DNA of 6,749 bases, from the NCBI GenBank assembly GCA_937921525.1, contig CAKZUM010000688.1:1-6749 (forward strand), given 5' to 3'. The notes below the pieces were generated by a model that had not been told where the DNA came from, did no database searches, and worked only from the letters and a program-made list of their open reading frames with translations. This DNA is from an uncultured Saprospiraceae bacterium (GTDB lineage: Bacteria; Bacteroidota; Bacteroidia; Chitinophagales; Saprospiraceae). This document shows, piece by piece, positions 1 to 5,050 of this stretch. Both the position numbers and the translations under genes were made by a program. Every line of letters starts with the position of its first letter. Positions within the stretch are counted from its first letter, which is position 1.

Positions 1-22
1 GTAACTAGACTTTTTAAAAATT

Positions 23-469
23 ATGATCTCAAAATATGTTGCTTTCTTGTATTTATTTTCCTATTTATTACTTCCTTTCCAAGCTGATACAGGGACTATT
101 CAGCTTGAAGTTCAAAATATCAAAGCCTCAAAAGGCAGTATTAAAGTTGCTATATTTGGAGCGGAAGAAGATTTTTTGGTAGATGAAAAAGCTATTCAAG
201 GTCATTCTGTATCTACTACTAATTCCAATAAACTAATCATAAAACTAGACGACTTACCATTTGGTACGTATGCCATTGCGATTTATCAGGATGTTAACGA
301 TAATAATAAATTGGACACAAATCTTTTTGGTGTTCCAAAAGAACCCTACGGCTTTTCTAATAATGCTAGAAGCAAATGGGGACCTCCTGATTATCAGATA
401 GCTAAATTTGAGCTGAATCAAAAAGTACTCAAAATTAATGCTGCGGTTAAAACTTGGAGCAAGCAATAA
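23..469 (+). CDS. Exported DUF2141 domain protein
   Basis: A 148-residue protein with an N-terminal hydrophobic stretch (about residues 5-18) that reads as a signal peptide, probably cleaved near FQA-DTG (residue 21), so it should act in the periplasm or at the outer membrane. The mature part matches the DUF2141 pattern: a beta-rich start (TIQLEVQNIKASKGSIKVAI), then GTYAIAIYQDVNDNNKLD (residues 81-98), then LFGVPKEPYGFSNNAR (101-116) and GPPDY. D90, N92, N94 and D98 are spaced like a calcium-binding loop (D-x-N-x-N-x-x-x-D), which is typical of this family; metal binding is inferred. The molecular function of DUF2141 proteins is not established. The ATG at 23 is chosen because it gives a complete signal peptide; no Shine-Dalgarno site is visible, as is usual in Bacteroidota. 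Only 22 bases precede it, so its promoter and upstream partner cannot be judged. The next gene starts 12 bp after its stop, suggesting co-transcription. Confidence 0.88.
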   Translation: MISKYVAFLYLFSYLLLPFQADTGTIQLEVQNIKASKGSIKVAIFGAEEDFLVDEKAIQGHSVSTTNSNKLIIKLDDLPFGTYAIAIYQDVNDNNKLDTNLFGVPKEPYGFSNNARSKWGPPDYQIAKFELNQKVLKINAAVKTWSKQ

Positions 470-481
470 ATTTTATTATTC

Positions 482-1870
482 ATGTTCAATTACATCCTCA
501 AAAGGATACTATATTTTATACCTACTCTTTTTTTGATTTCTGTAATTGTCTTCTTACTCAGCAAAAGTGCGGGTGACCATCTAGCTTGTAGAGATGACGA
601 TAGATTTAGTGAGGAAGATTGCCGAAAGGAAGCGCATAAAAAAGGGTATGACTTACCTGTATTTTATTTCTCTATTAGTACTGCTGCTCACCCCGACACC
701 TTACATCGCATTTTTCAAGAAGAACGCCGAGTAACCCTCCAAAAATTAATAGGTCAGTTTGGTAATTGGCAAGAAATAACAACTTATTATCAAACACTCA
801 ATACCTTAGCAGATTCGATTAAAACTACTCATACCAAATATAGAAATAATAATTCTATAGCTATGACTAGAACCATTGATGCACTTTATAGTCAATATAA
901 AACATCAAGTATTGAAAGTCGTATCCAAAGCTTAGAAGCTGCTGCACAGGATAGCTCTGCGTTGAATTTACAACCAACAATTCTTGCTTTAAAAAATGCT
1001 TTTGCTAATGTTCAACTAAAAGCAACACCCGAAAAACTGCTGTGGCCTGCCTTGAGATTCCACGGCTTAAATAATCAATATCACCGTTGGATAACTAATT
1101 TTATGCGTGGAGATTTCGGTGCATCTAATAGAGATGCTAGACCAGTAGCGCAAAAGATTTGGGATCGCTTACCTTGGACTTTAGCTATTAATATTCCTGC
1201 TATTTTTTTAGCTTATTTGATTGCTATTCCACTAGGAGTCTATACTGCCTTATACAAGGATTCTACATTCGATAAAAGAATTTCTTTTATACTATTATTA
1301 CTATATTCTTTACCCGTTTTTTGGATCGCTACTTTGCTAGTAAACCTTTTTACTACTAGTCAATATGGAATGAAAATATTTCCTAGTATCGGAATCTCTT
1401 CCTTATCAGGGGATGTTTCTTTTTGGCGTAGATTCTCTGATAACATTGCACACCTAATACTACCTATTTTTTGTGTTACCTATGGTACTTTAGCGTTTAT
1501 GACTCGTCAATTACGCAACAGTATGTTAGATACGCTTCAACAAGACTTTATTAGAACGGCTCGTGCCAAAGGATTGAATGAACAAACGGTTCTTTGGAAA
1601 CATGCTTTTAGGAATTCTATTTTCCCGCTAATCACCATATTTGGAAGTGTATTGCCTCGTGTGTTCGCAGGGAGTGTGGTGATTGAAGTTATTTTTAATA
1701 TACAAGGAATGGGCTATTTGCTGTGGGATTCTATCTTCGCCCGTGATTGGCAAGTGGTCTATACAGTCATAATGATTGCTGCATTGTTAACAGTGGTAGG
1801 TATCTTATTGGCTGACTTATTATATGCTTTTGTTGATCCGAGAGTACAATTTGGAAAAGGGGATAAATAA
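482..1870 (+). CDS. ABC transporter permease, DppB/OppB type, with large loop insertion
   Basis: Inner-membrane permease of the binding-protein-dependent transport family (BPD_transp_1) that moves peptides, nickel or similar solutes. A first membrane segment (about residues 10-27) follows the usual N-terminal MFNYILKRIL. The conserved permease core starts at QYHRWITNFMRGDFG (199-213) and PVAQKIWDRLPWTL (221-234), with further membrane segments near 233-256, 268-290, 322-342, 378-402 and 424-449. The cytoplasmic EAA loop that contacts the ATPase is clear: TARAKGLNEQTVLWKHAFRN (359-378) followed by IFPLIT. The C-terminus DLLYAFVDPRVQFG is typical of DppB. Family members usually have about 300-340 residues; this one has 462. 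The excess lies between GYDLPVFYFSI (55-65) and residue 198, in the first periplasmic loop. Only this subunit is present in the window: no DppC partner, ATPase or solute-binding protein, so the substrate is unknown. It probably shares a transcript with the DUF2141 gene. Confidence 0.9.
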   Translation: MFNYILKRILYFIPTLFLISVIVFLLSKSAGDHLACRDDDRFSEEDCRKEAHKKGYDLPVFYFSISTAAHPDTLHRIFQEERRVTLQKLIGQFGNWQEITTYYQTLNTLADSIKTTHTKYRNNNSIAMTRTIDALYSQYKTSSIESRIQSLEAAAQDSSALNLQPTILALKNAFANVQLKATPEKLLWPALRFHGLNNQYHRWITNFMRGDFGASNRDARPVAQKIWDRLPWTLAINIPAIFLAYLIAIPLGVYTALYKDSTFDKRISFILLLLYSLPVFWIATLLVNLFTTSQYGMKIFPSIGISSLSGDVSFWRRFSDNIAHLILPIFCVTYGTLAFMTRQLRNSMLDTLQQDFIRTARAKGLNEQTVLWKHAFRNSIFPLITIFGSVLPRVFAGSVVIEVIFNIQGMGYLLWDSIFARDWQVVYTVIMIAALLTVVGILLADLLYAFVDPRVQFGKGDK

Positions 1871-1873
1871 AAA

Positions 1874-1927
1874 ACGGAGGCATAGAGACACTGAGAATAT
1901 TATTTCCCTGTATCTCCATGACTCCGT
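1874..1927. terminator. Imperfect palindrome between convergent genes, possible bidirectional terminator
   Basis: Arms 1874-1891 and 1910-1927 pair at 15 of 18 positions, starting with ACGGAG against CTCCGT and continuing with CAT/ATG and GAGA/TCTC. The intervening 18 bases add a few weak pairs. It begins 4 bp after the permease stop and ends 35 bp before the stop of the convergent PD40 gene, so a role in terminating both transcripts is plausible. No strong T-tract directly follows either arm, so a repeat-element origin is equally possible. The GGAG/CAGAGA-like arm text resembles short dispersed intergenic repeats seen in many bacterial genomes; that resemblance is from memory and not tested. 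Confidence 0.5.
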
Positions 1928-1961
1928 GTTCAAGTTCAATTATATCCGTCTTTTATTCTAT

Positions 1962-3905
1962 TTATTGAGAACAGAAAAAGAAGAAGTTACCACACGTTTT
2001 CATAAAATGAACATGACAACCATTCCTTGCGTTGATTCGGAAAGCTTCCAAATCTTGACCGCTAGTATTTAACTGCATGTACTTTATTCTATGTCGTTTG
2101 GTATATCCCATATTACCTGTAATACCCGAAGATAAGACGGTGTCTGTAAAAGAAAATTCATTAGCATCCGCAAATCCAGAATAGCCCATCGCTTGGAACA
2201 CACCATCTAAGAATTCTGCATCTCTTGTACTGCTATTGTAACGATCTTTTAGTTTGTTATAAAAATCCGCACCACTCATACCGTTTGATTTTCCAAATTG
2301 TGGTCGAGAACCTAATCGTCTAACAGACTTAGGGGCAGTACCAACTGGAATATTGAACGCTGGATTCGTGTTTGTTGTACAATCACATACAGGAGCTGGC
2401 GGTGGTGGTGGCTTAGGTAATATTAAAGTGACTGCATTCCCACCACCATTACAATCAATACTAGAAGCTGGCAAATCAACTCTCGCTGATTCTTTACCGC
2501 TTTTGTAAGCTACCAATTCATAATCATCTAAACAATTAATATCTAGATCAAATTTACCTTCATTGTTAGCAGAAATCACGGTAGAATCGCCTGTGATCTT
2601 ATTGTATAATACCACTCTTGAATCTGATGCGATGCTCTTGTCTTCCCATATAACATTTCCACCTAGAGGGAAAGATTTTTTCACTAAAGGAACAATATAT
2701 GGATTTTCAGCAGCCATCTCATCCGCACAAACTTCTTTACTCCAATACTCATAACCTGGCTCATCTACTTCTACCTCATAACATCTTCTGTAAGTTATGT
2801 TAGGAGTAGTCATACCATTGGCATCCGTCGTGTATTTTTCCGTTCCTCTAACTTCTTTTACATTTACTAATGCGTTGCCAATACGTGCTCTAGTAGCTGC
2901 ATCCTCCACAGCTAATGTAACAGGAGCTTTATTAATTTTCCAACAGTAAATATCATCACCTCCTTTACCACCTGCTCTATTAGACGTTAAGTAACCACTC
3001 TCACCATCAGGTAACAATACAAAGCCTAGATCATCCCCTGCCGAATTAAATGGTGCGCCTAAATTAGTTGGTGTTGACCATGCCCCATCTGCCATAGAGG
3101 TAGAAAATACATCTAAGCCACCACTTCCATTCAATCCATTAGAAGAATAATACAGATCACCTGTACTTGCTGAATAAGGGAACAATTCATTTCCAGCAGT
3201 ATTCACAGTTGATCCAAGATTCATAGGTAGACTCCAGCCTTCTGCTTCCATACAGGCTTTATACAAATCCATTCCGCCTGATCCTCCCGGACGGTCTGAT
3301 GCAAAATATAAACATTGTCCATCCGCAGAGAATGTAGGATGAGCAGTATTAAAATCTTCTCCTCCTAATGGTAACTCTTGTACATTCGTCCATTGGTCTC
3401 CTACTTTATCAGCAGACATCAAACGGAAATTCAATTTGTCATCATTACAAGCATTCATAAAATTGCTTTTGCCGGGATAATTTCTAGCAAAGATCATTTT
3501 ATTTCCGTCAGGAGAAATAGTAGGTGTACCATCATGGTACTTACTTGATACCTCTCCACCTATGGGTCTAACATTCTTGAAACCACAGGCAGGATCTGAA
3601 GACGCATTAGCAGCGTTTCCCTCTGGCATACCTGTTTCTGTTTTTAAACCTTGCGCACTCATGTCGTCTCTATCTGCATAAAACATTTTAGCAAAATAGT
3701 CGTCCGAGTTACACTTATCTATCTTGCCGTCAAATGCTTCTCCATTGGTAGACGTATACAATAAGCCGTTGCCATGTGGAATTGCACCGAACTCCATTTT
3801 GTTGGAGTTGATAGATAAATTATTAAGTGATACTTCTTCGATCTGGGCAAAACAACTCCCCACCGCTAGAAGAAACACTATTGATAATATATTTTTTCTT
3901 ATCAT
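1962..3905 (-). CDS. PorE-like PD40 beta-propeller protein lacking an OmpA domain
   Basis: A 647-residue exported protein. The signal peptide covers about residues 1-20 and could be cut by signal peptidase I (SCFA-Q) or processed as a lipoprotein at C18 (VGSC). Residues 36-322 contain about five PD40 (WD40-like) propeller blades; clear ones are HPTFSADGQCLYFASDRPGG (189-208) and the copies near 237-268 and 288-322, each with a GG-x-D-[LVI]-[YF] turn. Residues about 326-408 resemble a carboxypeptidase regulatory-like domain (VTLAVEDAATRARIGNALVN), and 412-495 look like a second beta-sandwich of the same kind. A proline-rich linker PKPPPPPAP (497-505) leads to a C-terminal region of about 110 residues that I do not recognise. 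PorE of Porphyromonas gingivalis combines TPR, PD40, regulatory-like and OmpA domains; here neither TPR nor OmpA is visible. It is the last of three co-directional genes, after the sorting-domain adhesin and porP, which points to a role in T9SS substrate attachment or envelope anchoring (inferred). The start ATG at 3903-3905 opens the signal peptide. Confidence 0.85.
   Translation of the reverse strand: MIRKNILSIVFLLAVGSCFAQIEEVSLNNLSINSNKMEFGAIPHGNGLLYTSTNGEAFDGKIDKCNSDDYFAKMFYADRDDMSAQGLKTETGMPEGNAANASSDPACGFKNVRPIGGEVSSKYHDGTPTISPDGNKMIFARNYPGKSNFMNACNDDKLNFRLMSADKVGDQWTNVQELPLGGEDFNTAHPTFSADGQCLYFASDRPGGSGGMDLYKACMEAEGWSLPMNLGSTVNTAGNELFPYSASTGDLYYSSNGLNGSGGLDVFSTSMADGAWSTPTNLGAPFNSAGDDLGFVLLPDGESGYLTSNRAGGKGGDDIYCWKINKAPVTLAVEDAATRARIGNALVNVKEVRGTEKYTTDANGMTTPNITYRRCYEVEVDEPGYEYWSKEVCADEMAAENPYIVPLVKKSFPLGGNVIWEDKSIASDSRVVLYNKITGDSTVISANNEGKFDLDINCLDDYELVAYKSGKESARVDLPASSIDCNGGGNAVTLILPKPPPPPAPVCDCTTNTNPAFNIPVGTAPKSVRRLGSRPQFGKSNGMSGADFYNKLKDRYNSSTRDAEFLDGVFQAMGYSGFADANEFSFTDTVLSSGITGNMGYTKRHRIKYMQLNTSGQDLEAFRINARNGCHVHFMKTCGNFFFFCSQ
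1965..2303 (-). other. Unassigned C-terminal domain of the PD40 protein
   Basis: This is residues about 535-647, after the proline-rich linker. It has a probably helical first half (SGADFYNKLKDRYNSSTRDA and FLDGVFQAMGY) and a second half with FSFTDTVLSSGITGNMGYTK, then DLEAFRINARNGCHVHFMKT and a very aromatic end, GNFFFFCSQ. Three cysteines (C630, C638, C645) cluster near the terminus. It lacks the peptidoglycan-binding signature of OmpA domains (an N-x-x-L-S-x-x-R-A-like segment). It sits where the OmpA domain is found in PorE-type proteins. I do not know its function. Confidence 0.6.
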
Positions 3906-3928
3906 GATTTATAAATATCTTTGATTTA

Positions 3929-3988
3929 GGAGTCAGGGGTCAGGAGTCAGCAGTTACAAGAAATAAATTTCTTACTAACTCCTGATCC
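3929..3988. repeat. Heptamer direct repeat inside a large imperfect palindrome
   Basis: Three tandem heptamers occupy 3929-3949: GGAGTCA, GGGGTCA, GGAGTCA. The segment 3937-3948 pairs at 10 of 12 positions with 3977-3988 (AACTCCTGATCC). Inside, AAGAAAT (3958-3964) and ATTTCTT (3967-3973) are perfect complements separated by AA. The element fills most of the 103-bp gap between the porP stop (4009) and the start codon of the PD40 gene (3905). It could be an RNA hairpin that separates expression of the two genes or a dispersed intergenic repeat; the sequence alone does not decide. Confidence 0.7.
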
Positions 3989-4008
3989 ATAACACCTATT
4001 TATTGTCA

Positions 4009-4926
4009 TTAAAAGAATCTTAAATTGCTGACCTCTTGATTACAACTTCCGAATAAATAATTAGCCATTACTTCTACTGAGCCATTCGATACCATGTTTA
4101 ACATAGTCGTTGTAAAATCATAAGAGATACCTGCTCTCAATCTATCAGATAGTTGATATTGGATCATTCCATCCAAAGAATCTCCTAATCTATAATTAGC
4201 ACCCACCCATAGTTTTTCCATGAATACTAAGTTGGCATTTAAGTCCAATTCAAAAGGAGTATTCTTATTATAACTCACTAAGAATCCAGGTACTAATTTT
4301 ACGTTTCTCCCTATGTCCGTAACAAATCCACCCATCAGATAGTACGTCCGAAAATCTGCCACATCACCAGAAATACCTACTTGTTCGTAGAAAGTAGATT
4401 TTCTTAATTGAGGAGCAGAAAGACCTATGTAAAAATCATTCTGTGTGTAGTATAATCCCAAACCTACATTAAATTGTGTAGAAGATCGCTCATCTGTTCC
4501 AAGGAACTGATCACCAGTATCAAAAGGATTTGTGTCTTGCCAATTGGCTCTACCTCTATCGAATTGTCCTTTAATACCTATTGCCAATGTTCCTTCGTCA
4601 GAAACTTGAAAACGATAGGCATAGTTAAGGTCTACATAGGTATTTTGAAAAATACCAGCTTTATCAGAGGTAAGTCCTACACCAAAACCACTTCTTCCAT
4701 TGCCAAAAGGCGTATGAAATTCTATTCTACCTGTTTCAGGTGCTTTGTCTAAGCCCATCCACTGGTTTCTGTATACACCATTAAGTGCTGGTGCACAAAG
4801 GCTGCCCGCATAAGCTGGATTGTATGCCAACCTATTAAACAGGTGATGCGTGTACTGAACGTCATTCTGAGCGATTACAACCAACCCAAAACACAACAGG
4901 AACGCAGTGTATAATATTTTCTTCAT
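4009..4926 (-). CDS. PorP/SprF family type IX secretion outer-membrane protein
   Basis: A 305-residue protein with a standard signal peptide (MKKILYTAFLLCFGLVVIAQ, cut before Q20). The family's opening signature is plain: DVQYTHHLFNRLAYNPAYAG (residues 22-41), followed by LNGVYRNQWMGLDKAPET (48-65). The rest alternates short amphipathic strands typical of an outer-membrane beta-barrel, such as GVGLTSDKAGIFQNTYVDLN, LYYTQNDFYIGLSAPQL (158-174), FELDLNANLVFMEKLWVGAN and RAGISYDFTTT near the end. Length is normal for the family. SprF in Flavobacterium johnsoniae is needed for surface display of the adhesin SprB, and PorP in Porphyromonas gingivalis is a T9SS component. Paralogues of this family usually sit beside a gene for a large protein with a type B sorting domain, as here, so this copy probably serves the upstream adhesin (inferred). 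The gene starts 124 bp downstream of the adhesin stop, and its 5' leader contains a long hairpin. Confidence 0.93.
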   Translation of the reverse strand: MKKILYTAFLLCFGLVVIAQNDVQYTHHLFNRLAYNPAYAGSLCAPALNGVYRNQWMGLDKAPETGRIEFHTPFGNGRSGFGVGLTSDKAGIFQNTYVDLNYAYRFQVSDEGTLAIGIKGQFDRGRANWQDTNPFDTGDQFLGTDERSSTQFNVGLGLYYTQNDFYIGLSAPQLRKSTFYEQVGISGDVADFRTYYLMGGFVTDIGRNVKLVPGFLVSYNKNTPFELDLNANLVFMEKLWVGANYRLGDSLDGMIQYQLSDRLRAGISYDFTTTMLNMVSNGSVEVMANYLFGSCNQEVSNLRFF

Positions 4927-4950
4927 TTTAATTTTATTAATTTTTTGAGT

Positions 4951-5002
4951 CTAGCTAATTCATTTACTTCCTAAAACGATAGGGAGTAAACAAATTAACT
5001 AG
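4951..5002 (-). repeat. 22-nt-arm hairpin in the porP leader
   Basis: Arm 4951-4972 (starting CTAGCTAATT) and arm 4981-5002 (ending AATTAACTAG) are complementary at 18 of 22 positions around an 8-base loop. Read as minus-strand RNA, three of the four mismatches become G-U wobble pairs, leaving one true mismatch. Read as plus-strand RNA, only one does. This favours a structure formed in the porP leader or adhesin-porP transcript. It ends 24 bases before the porP ATG. Its function is unknown: attenuation, mRNA stabilisation or a dispersed repeat are all possible. Confidence 0.7.
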
Positions 5003-5011
5003 CCACCTAAA

Positions 5012-5047
5012 TAATTAGTTTTCTTTATTTATAAAGCCAACTAATTA
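5012..5047 (-). terminator. Hairpin just after the adhesin stop, possible terminator
   Basis: TAATTAGTT (5012-5020) and AACTAATTA (5039-5047) are perfect complements. Inside them CTTTAT (5023-5028) and ATAAAG (5031-5036) also pair perfectly, separated by a 2x2 internal loop. The outer stem starts 3 bp after the adhesin stop codon on the minus strand. The stem is AT-rich and only a short TTT follows it, so termination strength is uncertain; it could instead protect the 3' end of the adhesin message. Confidence 0.5.
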
Positions 5048-5050
5048 AAA

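Noticed and set aside
254..466. Minus-strand open frame of 70 codons within the DUF2141 gene
   Set aside because: It is antisense to a conserved gene and has no family signature or leader.
1962..2010. Frameshift truncating an OmpA domain at the end of the PD40 gene
   Set aside because: The sequence downstream of the stop (1871-1961) is a palindrome and permease terminus, with no OmpA-like coding text in any frame. The C-terminal region also looks like a coherent domain.
1824..2072. Plus-strand open frame of 82 codons spanning the permease end and the palindrome
   Set aside because: It overlaps the well-supported ends of two genes, crosses the hairpin and encodes no recognisable protein.
3929..3949. 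Short CRISPR-like array
   Set aside because: The repeat unit is only 7 bp, units are contiguous without spacers and no cas genes are nearby.
4961..5001. Bacteroidota-type promoter (TTTG ... TAnnTTTG) upstream of porP
   Set aside because: On the minus strand there is AATTTG followed by TATCGTTTT, but the spacing is too short for the usual -33/-7 arrangement and the -7 motif is not exact. The bases are also part of the hairpin.
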